Source: Ficedula albicollis
Lineage: Eukaryota > Chordata > Aves > Passeriformes > Muscicapidae
Assembly: GCF_000247815.1 (NCBI RefSeq)
Contig: NC_021677.1
Coordinates: forward strand, 44,800,864-44,864,863
Reading direction: 5' to 3'
DNA: 64,000 nucleotides
Below are positions 1 to 19,978 of this stretch, piece after piece. Both the position numbers and the translations under genes were made by a program. A model generated the notes under the pieces. The model was not told where the DNA came from, did no database searches, and saw only the letters and a list, made by a program, of their open reading frames with translations. How positions within the stretch are numbered: the first letter of the stretch is position 1; every line of letters begins with the position of its first letter.

Positions 1-3000
1 AAATTTGTTCTCCTGCATTCTGTCCAATAAATTCAGCTGGATCCTATTTAATAAGATTCCAAGTTTGCCATAATTTTTCTGTCATCATTTTATCATTAAA
101 ATATACCCACCCACAACAGACTGCTATTTTGTTTTTCTTTTACTCTCCCTCCACCCTTACAAGTGGATGACATAAGTAGAACTGAAAACTGCTTTTTTTG
201 CTATTACACCCTTGGACAGTGAAAATTTTAAGGTTAATTAATTATTGAAAACTCTAAACAAAAATATATAAGAAAATAGAGTGCTCTAGATATATAATGG
301 TGAATGGCTTTTACTTATATTCCGTGCTTCTTGCCAAAGAAATCAATTCAATAATTATTTTGAAAATTTCAGTGGTATATCTGATAAACTGTTGAAATAT
401 TTTAAAAACTGAAGACTAAATTTTCTGTCTTTTGTAACTAAGGAACAAGCATGGATATATGTGTGTAGTAAATGTGTACATGTATATACCATAATATGCA
501 TATGTAGCCTCATGTACAAACATTCACATATACTTACAGAGATTTTATTGTCAGGATGGATCCATGTATGCAAATATGACACTAAAGTCACTCTGATTTG
601 AGAAATAAACCTTTCCACACAGGGATAGAATCTGAGTAAAACTAATTTTTTCTGAGTTTTATCCCACTATTCGTAAATATTCATATCAGTATTTCTATGT
701 AGAAAAGAATGAATGATGCTAATATAATTTAGAGTATAATGTGAAGGTTTTTCAAACTTTTTTTTCATGGGGGTTTTGTGTATTTTAAGAACAAAGTCTG
801 ACAGCTTAGATACTGTGTTGGGCATACTTTTCATGTATATAGCTTCATTTATCTGATCAGATCAGATGGTTTCATGTTTTTAAGAAAGAATGCCAAGTCT
901 TCCAACTATTCTATCTCACTGACTATAGGAAAATCAGTAAATAAATAAAAGTGTCAGTCTTGGTAGTCTGGTCATATTAATATTAAATGTTTTGGATCCT
1001 GCATTATGCAGAAATCTGGACGGTGTTTAGTGTTCTGAAGTCCAAGTAAATAATGATTTACAAGATCATTTATCATAGATGTGTACAGACTAAGATTAAT
1101 GTACTTGTTCTGAATACACTTGTTCTGAGTACTTGCTTGGTTCTGTTCCCCCTAATTTGGGTTCAAGTTTCTGAGAATAACACTGCAAATATTTATTTCT
1201 ATTGAGCACTGTCTAAAAATGATACTACATTGTCCAAAAACAATTTATTATACCGAGTATACAAATATTTTCAAGTCTTTTTCTTTCTACAATTGGCACA
1301 ATGCCTTGCAGAGGAGTCTGCAGTGGTTGTTGTGCTGGCAATCTGTATTTAAGCTTTCTGCATTTAATCTGTTTTTATTGAGAAAAACCTTAATTTGGAA
1401 TTTATATGTGAAAGTTCCAGGCGTTTTTTTTTTTTTTTGGTTAATCTTTGCTATTTACACAATATTACTTTTCAAGCTTGCACAAAAACAGCTTTATGAT
1501 GTGCCATAAACACGCACTAAAGACTTCAGTTTTATAGGTTTCTCAAAGAAAATAATTTTAATTGTACTATCTGTCTTACTGTGGAGCTAAACTGCCCTTG
1601 AGAAAGTGATTTGAATGTATACAACTAAGTCCAAAGTAAATGTGTGTGAAGGAAAAATATGAAACATATAAACTATGGCTAAATGGTAGGAGGTTTAATG
1701 TTACCATTCAATAATAGCATTTTAAAATATTTTACAAATACTGCTGACCTACCAATATTTTCACAGACCCACAGGATTGTATGGTACCTTTTTGACAGTT
1801 GCTATAAAATTCAGAGGGAAAACAGTAGTTTTGAAAGAAATAAAGTATTTTCCAGCATCTATATTTTGAAGCTCTGATAGACTTCTAACCATCTCCTCCT
1901 AGGGCAATTATTTATCTTTACAACAAAGTGAAAAGAATGCACACAGTGGTTCCCTAGTCATAAAAACACCCAAGTGCACTGTGAGGTCCGAGCCAAAAAC
2001 AGCCACTAAATCAGAACACGTTGCAGTGCTCTGCAGACAGAAATTGGAATTTCTGCAGACAGACATTGGAAGGGCGAAAATAAATTTTAATATTAATCTC
2101 GGTGTATTGAATCATTTAACTCATGGACTAATTCTCTTATTTGCTCTTTGAAATGTCTGTTTATCTCTAGTAGAGGCAAAAGTTCATAGTTATCCCTTTT
2201 ATTGCTTCTTTTGCCTGCATCTCAAGTAAGATATCATTGTGAAAAAGCAAAGGATACAGAAGAAAGAAGAGAAGAACCCACATTCTTGCAGGACAAAGCT
2301 GACATATCCACCTACTGTGACCCATTACACATCAAAGCTTCTTAAATTTACTATCCAATATGTAGAAGCTGGTTTAATAAAGTGAATTATTCGCCAATAT
2401 TTGTCAAGCCCACTCAATACACAGAGTTATTGGAGCTGTGATAGACAGACATAGGGAGAATGTGTGTGTGCATGTAGATATATATCAGCTGGTATTGAGT
2501 TTTTTCCTGTTATCTATTCATAAGTAGCTGATCAGGGCACTTCACATGTACAAATAGATTGAAAAAACACTTTGCAGTACAAAATGTAATAATAAATGAA
2601 GAATTCTGACTTTAAGACCAAAATTTAGAGCAGATGCACAGATATTACAATTCTACCTTTTTCCCACTTTGTCCTTTTCCTGCCTTTTAGTGCAAGCTTC
2701 ATGACTAAGGTATTTTCTTCTCAGGACTTCCTTGATCATAGATTTGGTTGGGTTGGCAAGGCTAGAAAGTGGCCACAACATTTTCACTGCTTTTTGCTGA
2801 GAAGCTCCTCAAACTGTTAAGTCTCTCTAGAATGGACTAGAATTTTTTTTTTTTTAATTTTTGAAAGAAAAAGTTAATAAAATAAATTTATAATAAGTTG
2901 ATTGTTCACAATAAAAGAGAGGAAAATATGCTATGTATTAACACAGGAAAGTGATGTGGTATGAAAATTAATGAAGTAACACTCTTTTACCAGTGCTTTT

Positions 3001-5639
3001 CAGGACACATTTTTGTTTAATTTATTTTGGCTTCTAAACAAGTAAGAAGGCTAGGGTACAAACAGGCTTATGACAGATGGCAGGAGAAAGCATCTGTTTT
3101 AAGAAATATAATTTCAACCACATTACAAAAGGATATTTTCTGCATATATGTGAGGCCTCCAAATTGTAAAGTAATTACAGAGCTTAATGTTAATTTGTAC
3201 CTTTTTCATGACGTTGATTGTGGCTTTGTGGTTTCCTTGATTCTTTTGGACAGATATCATCTTACATTTAAAAATTTCTTATCTGATATTTATACGTTTC
3301 AGGTTCACTCTGTGCCATGCTCCCTATAAAAAGATAGAAGACAATCATTAACGAATTTTAAATTATTAGTTGACTAAAATGAGCAGTCAGTAAAAATGAT
3401 TATCTGATATGAAACTGTTACCTATACTTGTAAAATGCTTATTCAGCTGCTGAGATGGTGGATAATAAGCACAGATCAGAGAAATCTATGAATTCAGACA
3501 ATCGCAACAAAAAATTGTGAGTTCAAGGAGCTGACCCAGATGAAAAGTCTAATTTAGTTTTAAAAACTTCCTGATTAGATGATTATACTAACAGTCATAA
3601 TATCAGAAAAAAATGAAAAAAAAACACCTGAAATTATCTGTGAAGTTTGTACTGTAGTACCACATTAAATCACATATAACATTTCTTTTATCATGCTAAG
3701 GATTTTCTGCTCTGTGAACTGCTTTAAGGCAGATCATTGAGATAATTTCTTCCCATCACAGGCAAGATGTATGTCTTACACATATTTTGAGCTCCTTCTA
3801 AAGCAAGTCACTGACCATACATGGAAATTCTTGAGTGAGACATTACTTTTTCCAGCATGTACTTGGACTAAGCACAGTAACATCCCATGGCAATCAGTTA
3901 GGATTACACCCACCCTGTATTTGTTATATGCAACAGCAGCCAAGACTATATGGACTATGTCTGCACTTAAGACAGGTGAAGTGCCAGAAGTCTTTCCCCC
4001 CCTTAACATTCCAGTTCTGATCCACAGCTGGGCTGCAGCATCACTGAAGCTCCAATTTTTATCTCCATTTTACTTATTCCTTCTATATGAAGATTTTTCA
4101 CCTACTCATCCTGCTGACTGACCCAAAAACACTGCAGGCAGTTGATCAGTTTGCCAGATTTCAGTGGTTAGCTTAGAGACACCTAGTCTTTTTTGTCTTG
4201 GGCAAGTGTTCCTGGCAAGTATTTTCCTCATCATCAGGTGTTGTACTAGAAATGTCTTGGCAAAGAGAAGGTAATTTTTTGTGCTGTTGACTTACACGTG
4301 GATGAGTTCAGTTTCTTTGCTTTGGAAACCCATTCTTATGTTGACAGTGTATTTTTCTCATTCATAAGCTTTGGGAACAGTTTACAAAGCACACATGCTA
4401 TAAATATAACAAATCAAATATAAATATGTAAAATTGGAATTCATCCATTCACCCACTTGTTCTGATTACTACTTATATTTCTTTGCTGTACCTATATTTG
4501 TCTCTCTTTTTCAGTTAAAAATCTGATATATTTAGGCATCAGAAAAGAAGCATTTTACTTTTCAAATAGAAAAGATGGTTCTCTGGAGCTATAACTATTA
4601 ATTTGGATAATTTCTAAGAGTGTTAATGGATACTTATGAGTTGAAGCCTGAAATTTAGGTCATGTGAAACAAAGATGTTTTTTTAAAGCACAATGAAAAT
4701 AGAAACAACTTTCTATGACTACATAACTACCATTTTTGCAGATAATCCCAATATGTTTGTATTGAATAGAATTTGACATGCACTTTAAAAGTAGTGTCAG
4801 AGAAAACTTTATATTTGCTTGATGACTTCTCATAAATGATGTGGCTACTGTAGTATTTCCTTTGAGTTTTTACACATAAATACCTGCTATGACTTTGTAC
4901 CCTATGAATGTCTTCTGAGTTCTATGTCTGTTTCGGTAAAAAAACAAACAAACAACAAAAAATTGAAAATCTGATTGGTGTGTTACATAGGATATCCTAA
5001 AGGCATTATAAAAATCCTATCCTGTAAGGCAAACTCACAATCAGAATCATGCAGACATTATTTTGCCTTAAAATGGACAGCACAGTGGAACATTATTGAG
5101 TTGATCCAAGTTCTCTTATGTCGTTCTAAATGTTGTCTGACTACATTTATGGATTTCTTTTTTTCAAGACTGATGAAGAGAGCCAAAATCCAATTTCCAT
5201 CCATGTTTTAAAGAAAGCCTAATTAGAAGTGGTGATTGGTGATGTAATTTCCATGTTGGAAGTATGCAATACTTACCAAATTATGTAGAGTATTTTAGGT
5301 TCTGTCTCAGAGCCATTATAATGTTAGCTTAAACAGTTAGGCTCTTAATCTCTGGTTGTAACAAACAGTGTTCAAATTTCTTGATGTGTTTTCAGTACTA
5401 GGACACAGCCTTCCTTTTGTTATTTTGTCTGCAAAATAACATTTAGTTAGCTACCTTCTCACTGAGAAAGGAACATTTTACTGTTCCTTTAAGCTTACTG
5501 GAGTCTTGCAGAAGTAGAGAAATGCATAACTAAAAGAGAACCTTCTGTGCTTTCCAGACAACGGTTCCTAAGGACACAGACCTTGTCTTGTATAAGTACT
5601 TAAAGCATTGCTTGGGGTCGAGTCTGGGGTTTTTTTGGG
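1..5639. other. AT-rich non-coding DNA, no gene recognised
   Basis: No open frame here exceeds about 116 codons, and none resembles a protein family I know. The frames sit on both strands, overlap each other, and lack a consistent exon-like pattern. The stretch holds only minor low-complexity pieces: a T-run near 1427-1438, a 15-bp imperfect repeat around 1101-1145, and a 22-bp repeat built on CTGCAGACAG at 2031 and 2053. Nothing else was recognised. A diverged transposon or conserved regulatory element could be hidden here and would need an alignment to see. Confidence 0.6.
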
Positions 5640-6208
5640 TGTTGAGTTCTGCTGATTTTGGGTAAGGTAATGTTGAGTTTCCTCATAGTAGCTAGAATGG
5701 GCCTACATTTTGGATTTGTGAGGAAAACAATGTTGATAATACAGGAATTATTTAGTTACTGCTGGGTAGAGCTCAGAAAAGGCTCAACGCGGTTTTGGGT
5801 GCATGAGATGTTGAAAGGGGACACAGCAAGGACAGCTGACCCCAAATGGATGATGGGATATTCCAGACCATAAGTCATGTTCACTAATAAAACTGAGGGG
5901 AAGGCTTCTCATGGAGCTGCTGCTCATGAATGCCTGGGCATCAATCAGATAGTGGTGACGAATTGCTTTCATTTGCATAGCTGGCTTTTCTTTGGCTTTA
6001 TTTATTTATTTGCATTGCAATTTATTCTTATCAATATTAGTATTGTGGTGGTGGTGATGATTGTTTTAAATTTGAAATTTTAAACAGTTCTTATCTCATG
6101 AATTTTCTCATATTTACCTTTCCAGTTCTCTTGTCCCCATCCTACTGTGAGAAGAGTGCATGAATAGCTGTGTGGCACTTAATTTGCTGGATGGAGTTAA
6201 ACCTCAAC
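5640..6208 (+). mobile_element. Solo-LTR-like copy of an avian endogenous retrovirus (ERVL-like family)
   Basis: The segment follows the block order of a common avian LTR. A TG-start region leads to CTTCATAGTAGCT-like and GGATTTGTG...AAAACAATGTTGATAATACA-like blocks (5679-5745). Next come GGGGACACAGC and GACAGCTGACCCC (5817-5845), then the GGGATATTCCA...CATAAGTCATG block (5855-5881). The end has a TTAAACAGTTCTTATCTCA-like block (6080-6100), a run recalling TTCTCTCCCCCATCCCA (6125-6145), and a terminal GTTAAACC (6197-6204). A central piece before 5817 seems shortened. No internal retroviral genes lie beside it, so it is either a solo LTR or an orphan. It is diverged, with small indels, which points to an old insertion. 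No target-site duplication could be confirmed, so the ends are good to about 10 bp. The family name is from memory; the avian LTR identity is firmer than the class. An open frame of 71 codons inside it is not a gene. Confidence 0.78.
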
Positions 6209-9200
6209 CTGGGTACTTATTTATTTGCTTTTCAGCTGTTTACTAACACTGACGACATTGAGAGTTGTTGATGCTCAGCATTTCTGAAAACCAGGTCAGG
6301 CATATTCAAATCCTTAAATGTGGCTTTACTTGTCTAATGCTGACTGTTAGCTGAGCCTTACAAAAATATATTTACTTCTGAAATTTCCTGCCAGATTGTT
6401 TTAAAGCTCCAAACTCTTAAGAGAGAAAATATAAAAAATTTTGGTAGCTCAGTAAAGGACATGGGAAGGTTGCCATCAACCCATAACCTTGTCAAGAGCT
6501 TGTTAATGCATATTTTTTTCTTCCTTGACACCACAGATGTTAGACCTAACCTTTTCTTTATTTTCCAGCAGTGCTCTAACTTCATCACACACAGGAAATC
6601 ATTGGATGTCTGAAATTTGAGACCTTCACAGGAATTTCTAACTTCAGTCTTTATCTCGGGCAAATGCCTGTTGATGTCTTAATTAAAATAAATAGAAAAG
6701 TTTCCGTTGGCTTCACTGGAAAAGGGGTAGGTCCTTTAACACTTTGTCACCAGCCTTCTATGTTGAGAAACACCTTTTAGTTTACTATGTCTTTACAGAA
6801 TAATTAACTTCATGAGCAAATCCATATTAATTCAGACGAAGGAAATGGGGAATGAGTGTTTCATTTGTGATCTCATTGATTGAGAATGGAAGAGCCAGCT
6901 GGTAATTGATTGGAACACTGTCAGTGTAGAATTTGCTATGTGGGTCAGTGGAGACAGGAGTGTTATCACTCATTTTGTTTGCTTAGACATAATGCACCCT
7001 CTAAGTGGCATTGAATAGTAGAAAGTGTTTGTAGCACTCAAACCCATTTATAGAGTCTATTCTTGTCCAGTAGACAACAGTAGCTCCAGGCACCAGCTTG
7101 CCCAGACCTCCAACTATTCATTAATACTTCTGGCTTTGCTATTGGCTAATTAGTCTTCCCATGCCTGTTGTTATTAAATGCAAACCCCCAGCATCTGACA
7201 GTCCTTTTGAGGATAGCCTTTTATATTCAGCATATGCACTGCATCATTGCTACTTGGCCTTGTTTAAAGAAAATGGGAACATGGAAGTTGGTTCATCAGG
7301 TAACATAAAATATGGTGCTGATGATTACTCTATTAAGACATTAAGGCTCACTATACCATGGGTTGAAAATTTTCACTCCAGATTTTGGAACCAGCTTGGT
7401 AACTCTCAACTAAAGAGCAGTCGTTGAATTACTAGAAGATATACAGTGTCACCTAGGGTTTTATCATTTTTTTTTTTCCATACATCAAGGGAATGTATTA
7501 CAAACAACAGGAAAACTCTCTCCACTCTATCTTACAGTTTGGCCCTTAAAAGCATGGGTTCATTTTCCTGCCAGCTTTAAAGACATCTGGTATAGATCAG
7601 GTCCCACTATGTTGTTAACTTGGAGAGCAAAAAATAAAGTTCCTTCCTTCTCTTTCGGGACTCTTTACACAAATATTTCTGTTTCCCTATCAAAGATTTG
7701 TAATTGTGAAGTACTGATATTTTTTCCTATTGGTTGCATGCTAAAATTATGTTTTCATATTTACCTGAGTTTAGAATGACTCCTATGGTCTACTGTCTTC
7801 TAGATCAGGTGGGAACTCAGGCTTACTCCGTTAGATAAATTTTCCTGATGCTATCACACTTTGTGTCACATACTTTTTGTATCCCTTTGCTGTTCCTGCA
7901 GTGCCTCATTTCATGCCAGTTTTGTTAAACTTTTTCAATGCAGAGATTTTATATCAGTCAGTAGAGTATGAGGAAAGTAGAGGATGGACACTGATCTTCA
8001 ATTTATTCTCACAGTTCTTTACCCAGAAAGTTGTTTTGTAAAGTGCAGAAGCCGTCTCCTCTTACAAGTTTACTCTGGATTTGTGGCATATATATTTATA
8101 GTGAAATCAGTTATTGTTATCTCAATTTAAGTAATTCAAATCTGTAACATCAAACAAAGACATGTCTGTACTGTAAGTTTAAGAGGACTAGCAAGAAGAA
8201 CTAAACTCTTGGGTAGGTTATTGCATCCAATCCTTATGACAGAATGGAATACAATCCCGCTTTCTAAACCATGCAAGAGGTTTAGATTTTATGCATGTTT
8301 TCCCTTGCTTTGTTTTATGATTGAAACTCCCACTCAGAGGGCTGACTATGTGAAACTGAGGCCAGCTACTGGCTCTCCAGTCACATGGAATGCATATCTA
8401 ATTCAAATACAGACTCACTTCTAGTCCTACGTACCTGGGTGTGGGAGTAAACAAAATTGCTAATGACAGGCTTGGGCAGCTTTTCTGAAATTTAGCCAAA
8501 AGCCAGCCCTGAAGTCTCCAAATCCCTGCAGAACCACCATCTTCAGTTTCTTCTGTAGTGTAACACTCAGGTCTCTCCAAGGAGGGCAAAATGTGTCTCT
8601 CAATTTCATAGCAGTCTTGATATGCAAGTACCAATGTGAGGGAAAACAAATTTGCTGCAGAGGGATTTTCTCTCTGCTTCATTTTGTTAATGGTGTTTAA
8701 GTGGAGCAGATAGTACACTTAGTGTTTAAATGAAATCATTGCACTACAGTCTTCTTTTGCCCTGATAATGTCCTATTCTATAGGTAGCCCTATCTTAGCA
8801 GGAAAACACCAGTAAACACTTTAGATCATGCCTAAGATAACTTTGTCCTTTTATCTAGAGAGCCATTACCTCTGTATTCTCTCTCCTTTTCCTCTCTCCT
8901 CTCTTCTCTCTTATTTCTTCCCCACCCTGCCACACAAGTAATACTAAATGAGTTTGTCTTTTTGCAAGTAAATAAAGCTTTGATGAGTCAAAGTATTATT
9001 AATTCATGCTTTTGATTTTAGCCACGGTATAATCCCTGAGAGTCACTCCTTGTATTCCACAGATATGCTCCACCCATTCCAAGAGAATCTTCATTATCTC
9101 AAATGAGGAGCCAGTTTATGGCCAGTGCATGAAATTATGGACTGTATACACAGAGGCAGCTCACTAGTACAGTGAAATAATGTAAAACAATTAAGTAATA

Positions 9201-12200
9201 GCACAGTTTGTCAGATGTGTAAACTATTGTAAATCATAGCTCTCATGCAGTGCTCACTCTGCATAAAATATTCCAAGATCATTATATAGATATCTGACAG
9301 CCAGAGACCTCATTGGCACCAAGTCCTGTCTCCTGTTAGAAAAGAAAACGATTTTACACAATCCTTTCAGTAAAACTCACATAAAAAGATGCTTTACAGA
9401 TAAGCACAAACATAATCTGTAGAAGAAACCAGTAAAATCTCATATGCAGCTCACAGTTATGCTGAAGTATTCACTTACACAGCAGTGTATAGAGACGAGA
9501 GAAAGGAGATTACGGAGATCATAAATTAAAAAGTAACAAACTAGGTATTTTACAATTGTGCATTACAGAATTTCAAATGTAATAGCGATATACTCCCTTG
9601 AGGAGAAAGTCAGGTGTGAAGTTTAAAATTGCACAAGTACCACTGAATTTGATTGAGTGGAGATATGATCCATAAAGTTTGGAAAATACACCTGCTTATA
9701 TTAAGTATAAGTACTTTTGCTATCTGCTCTTTTGTTTATCTTAATCTCCACATCAGACATGCTCATAAATACTAGTTCTCCTTGTTTTAAGGAAAAGCTG
9801 TCTTTTTTGCTCATTTGTCATAAGAATTATGATTCTTTAATTTTTTTACTTCATTATGATCTTACTTTTCTAGTTTCATCATCACTATGTATATTGTCTT
9901 CTTTATAATTCAAATAATTATAAAAACAGAAAGGGACTTATGAATAAAGTGAGCAAGACTATTTTGATTGTTAAAATTTTATTTTTAGTACAAGCACCAA
10001 CTAGCAGAATCCTAAAATTGCACTGCCTCTAGCTGATTCTCTTGTCTCAAGTATGTGCTACACCAGGAACAGAAAAACTGAGTAAAGGGCCAGACAGGTC
10101 ATGGACCATCAGCATCACTTTAGAATGACAGAAATAAGTTTAATTGAATTATTAAAAAAAAATTGTTTATTTTTATAAGGAGATCCTACTTTTATGCACT
10201 GCAAGTACAGGTGTTCCTCATTAGGAATTTTAGAATTAATGTTCATTAAAAATATAGTTATTTTCAACAATTTTACCTCTGCTTTTAGATAGCTCAGGGA
10301 GTAGAGAACAAAAAGCTGCTCTTGTTCATAAACCCCCACACTATAAACATTTAAAGCTGGGTAATAAAACCTCCATTGCCTGTTTTGTGATCATAGTCCT
10401 CCTCACCTTATTTTTTTTCTTGATATAAAATATTGTAAATTACTGTTCAGACTCACGGTATTTACTTCAATTTGTCTGCACATCTGAACACATTGGGGAT
10501 GCCAGAAGTGAAAGGTGGAAACCACATATTCAGTGACTGAGTACAGGAGGCTGAATAAATGGAAGGGTTTGTGTTTCTCTCTTCCTCCATGCATTGCAGA
10601 GAATTCACACTTGCTCTTTCACAGAAAAAAACAAGCAAAACATTGACAATTTACAATCTGATCAAACAGGTACAGCTGTTTTTAACTGATTTCCCATCAG
10701 CCAGGTTGTCCATCCAATTGTAAAGCTCAGGACACTGTTGTAGTACATTGTAGAAAGAAAGTCTATGCCCTGGGTTATTGAACTTTGGAAACTGTTATTG
10801 GCAAAGTAACACCCTAATCGTTTATGTTGGTGTCAAACTCCTAAGAACGCTCTTTCCAATACTGCTTCTGTTTAGGAGGATACTGCAGAGTAACTGGTAA
10901 GCCTAGAAGGCACTTGTGGAGGTCAAAAAGAAAAAAAATTTCCTTTTTTTGAACTTACAGAACTTGCTTGCTGGTTTCTTTCATCTAGTCAGTACTACAG
11001 TGTAAAAATATATGAATATTTCTTATTTAAAATTCCATGATTTTCTTCTTAAAACCTAATTTATGCATCATATATTCTCATTTTTATTAACAATGATATG
11101 CAATATAATTCAAATGTCTTCTAACTATCTTTTCTACTTTCATCTTGTAAATTTTTTCCTCATTCCCATGTGTTGTACTCAAGGTCTGTGGTTGGCACTG
11201 GAGTAGTGTCTACATCTGGTAGGAAGTGTGACAGATTGAATGCAGACTAGGATTGGATTATCATGCAGTGTAGCTCCAGTCTTATGCTGCAGTTCTAGGG
11301 TTGCATAAAGAAAAATCAAAACTTTTTCCAACTGAGCCAAATTTTGTGTATTTTTTATTATATATATATAGCTGTGGTATTTGGAAAGTCTAGTCATAAG
11401 CCATGTATTGGAACTGCATTTGTAAAAAAAGCCAGAGAATAAATTTGGCTAAACCTGATAAGAAATTATATGAAGATACAAATGCTCATTCTCAGTAGAG
11501 AGAAACTATAAACGTGTGGGAGTTTTCCTACTTGCACATTCATCTGCCTAAAAACTGTCACAAAGCAAAACAATGACTTTAACAGCCCTATTGTTTATTA
11601 CCACGTTTTTTAATCAAAACAAGTATAGCTAGAAAACTGGTCTGAATGAAACCTTAGGCATTTTTTTAAATCCACACTCAACAGTTTAAAGTAAGTGGTC
11701 TGAAAAGAGACTGACCTGGGTGTCTGATATGCCCTTAGTAATTAGTATAGTGTAAAATATTCAATTCCAGGAGAAGAATTTTATTTTTCTTTCAACCATT
11801 GTTTTCAAGGGTAACATGTCAAAGCTTAGCACTTTACTCTGCATTCAGTTTGGTTAGCCCACATCCACCTAAATTTCCACTTTCTAATCAGTTGTGATCT
11901 AATACATGAGAATGAGCCATGTAGTTCAAGATGAAATAAATTCTGTAAACTTACTACTGGTCAGAATTTTCATCTAGTCAATACATTGAAATACATTATT
12001 TACCCTGAAAAAATATGTAAGCAAAGAAATAACCTAGGTTTCCTAGTTAATAAAATGCAAGATGTATTGTTTCAGACACTATTTATCCATACATGAAATC
12101 GAATTGCTTCATTCACACTTCTATGAGATTTTTCTGTAAAATTCAGCTAATACCTTTTTCAAAACATTTAAAATTATTTCCTTTAGATTATTTTTTCATG

Positions 12201-14017
12201 CTTCATGACTTGTAAATGTGTAAAGACTGCCCACTGAAGTCACAGAAAACTAACACAATAATATATATATATATTCACATTTGAAAAGTTTGCAAGAGAT
12301 TATATAAATGCATTTGTGACTAAATTTCAGGTAAAGAAGTCAATATGAATTCTGAAATAACATGTCAGAAATATTTTTATGAATGTTAAGTATATGAAGA
12401 AATGTCAGGGACTCTTCATTTTGTGGAGAACTAGAATATAAAGAAATCTATGAAAAAATAGAATCAAGTTAAAAACAAGATAAAAGTTCATAAAGACAAT
12501 GATTATAAGAGCTCTTATTGGAAATCAGACACTAATTGATTCATTTTCTTCTCAGTCTATTTTAAAGTGATGAAGCCAGCATCCTCATAGGTAGTCCTTA
12601 AAGATAATTCCATTATTACTGGAAAGTACTTAAACAATGTGATAAACAGTTATTCACAACACCTTTTCATTGAAAAGCATTGCCTAGAAGAGAGAAGAAA
12701 CAGGAGAAACAAGAAAAGTGAAAAAAAAAAAATAGTCTTGCTTTTTCTACCATAGCAACAAGGACTAATTTTGGTGTTCAGACTAAGGGAGAAATCTAAG
12801 GGGGTCGTCTTCATAGGTACAGAGAGTCCTCTTAGCTGTAGGACTCAGGCCAAAAGGACTAGACAAGCATGGATGTCTCAATTAATTACCTTGTCCTTTC
12901 TTTTTGCTTTAAAACAAAAAAATCCCCATATTGAAACTGAATAGCCCAAATTCAAGACACAATGCTTCAGATTTTGATTCCATACATGACATAAATGTGG
13001 TAAACACTTTGCTACAGTACTCTCTGCTCCTTCTCTGTTAAAATTCCTCTGCAGTTTTCCTAGAATCCTTGGTTTTGGCATCTGGACAGCACCTCTAGAC
13101 AGGGCACCTGTTGCCATAAAGCAAGAAAAGAACTGTACCAAAACACAGAAGTGAATGTCCAAGGACTTATTTCGTCAATACTTGGTCTGAGATTTGAAAA
13201 CCTTAATAAATCTGAAGATTATAATACATCTGCACAACCTCTTTAAATGTTATCTGAAGGGTTATAAAACTCCTCAACTTAAAACTGAGGAGCAAGATTT
13301 TAAAGGAGGCACAGTGATAGGCAAAGTACATATTGGAACAAGAATACACTGGGCATTAATCACTTTGCTTTGTGTTCACATCAGAGAAATGGTTATTTTC
13401 ATTCTCAAACACAGGAAATAGGCAGTGTCTTTTCTTTAAAAATCATAGTAATTTTCATTCTGCTCAACATAATGAAATTTCATACAGAAATGGTTTCTCT
13501 TAGGCTTGGTATTTGGGAATTATTTCCTTGAAGAGATGTGAGAGAACTGATTAAGATTTTTGCATTAAAGTATATTATTATTTTCTAATATGTTATACTT
13601 ACACGTGCTTAAAAGTTAAAGTTTCATTCGGCTTTTAAAAAAAATATTTAATTTAGGGTTGTTCTTAAAAACATTTTTTAAAATATATCCAAAATTATTT
13701 TTCAAATGTAAAATACCATCCAACAGTAAAATTATATTCATTTATTCATTTTAAGTTACTGGGAAAACTGTAAAAAATTAGATATCAGGCTGATTTAAAA
13801 ATGTATTATTTTTATTTATTTATTTTGCTAATGAAATAAAATTTTTGAAGAGCTCTATTTTTTTTTCTTTAATGAGAGCATAACATAGAAGTCATTTTTC
13901 AGTCCACCAGTAATATAAATCTAGGGTACAATACTATTGTGAGCACTGTTAGATATCTGTGTAGCAGTCCATCCTTCCTTACTGTTTTTCAATATTTCCA
14001 AAGGTGTCAAAGATCCT
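6209..14017. other. AT-rich non-coding DNA with minor simple repeats
   Basis: No recognisable gene, RNA or transposon end was seen. Minor features are a CT-rich pyrimidine tract (about 8878-8930), a short (AT)n at 12261-12275, and T- or A-runs near 7469, 12721 and 13858. Open frames reach about 106 codons, on both strands, with no family resemblance. The base composition is uniformly low in G+C, as expected for a gene desert or long intron on a bird macrochromosome. Confidence 0.6.
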
Positions 14018-14167
14018 GTTTGCATCCATACCAGCTTTATTGTTAAAGCACAGTCTATCTGGTGTGTGTGGCATATTCAGTGGTCCAGAATTGTTTGCAT
14101 CCATACCAGCTTTATTGTTAAAGCATAGTCTATCTGGTGTGTGTGGCATACTCAGTGGTACAGAATT
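14018..14167. repeat. 75-bp direct tandem duplication (2 copies)
   Basis: Copy 1 (14018-14092) and copy 2 (14093-14167) abut directly. They differ at about three positions (14051/14126, 14076/14151 and 14086/14161), roughly 96% identity by eye. The unit resembles no transposon I know. The substitutions suggest an older genuine duplication rather than an assembly stutter. Confidence 0.93.
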
Positions 14168-19867
<5,700 letters not shown>

Positions 19868-19978
19868 ACAAAAAAAAACAAAAAAAACAAAAAAAAATAA
19901 AAAAAACCAACAAACTAAAAAAATACCCAAATAAATAAAAACAAACAAACAAATAAACCAACTAAAAAAAAAAAAAGC
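19868..19978. repeat. A-rich low-complexity tract
   Basis: About 110 bases consist almost wholly of A with scattered C, T and G, in CAAAAAAA and ACAAACAAATAAA-like units. No body of a LINE or processed transcript was recognised on either side, so it is not assigned as a retrotransposon tail. Confidence 0.9.

Noticed and set aside
5658..5873. 71-codon frame
   Set aside because: It lies wholly inside an LTR.
19868..19978. Poly(A) tail of a processed pseudogene or LINE
   Set aside because: There is no recognisable element body or target-site duplication beside it; the tract is mixed A with C/T and fits simple low-complexity DNA.
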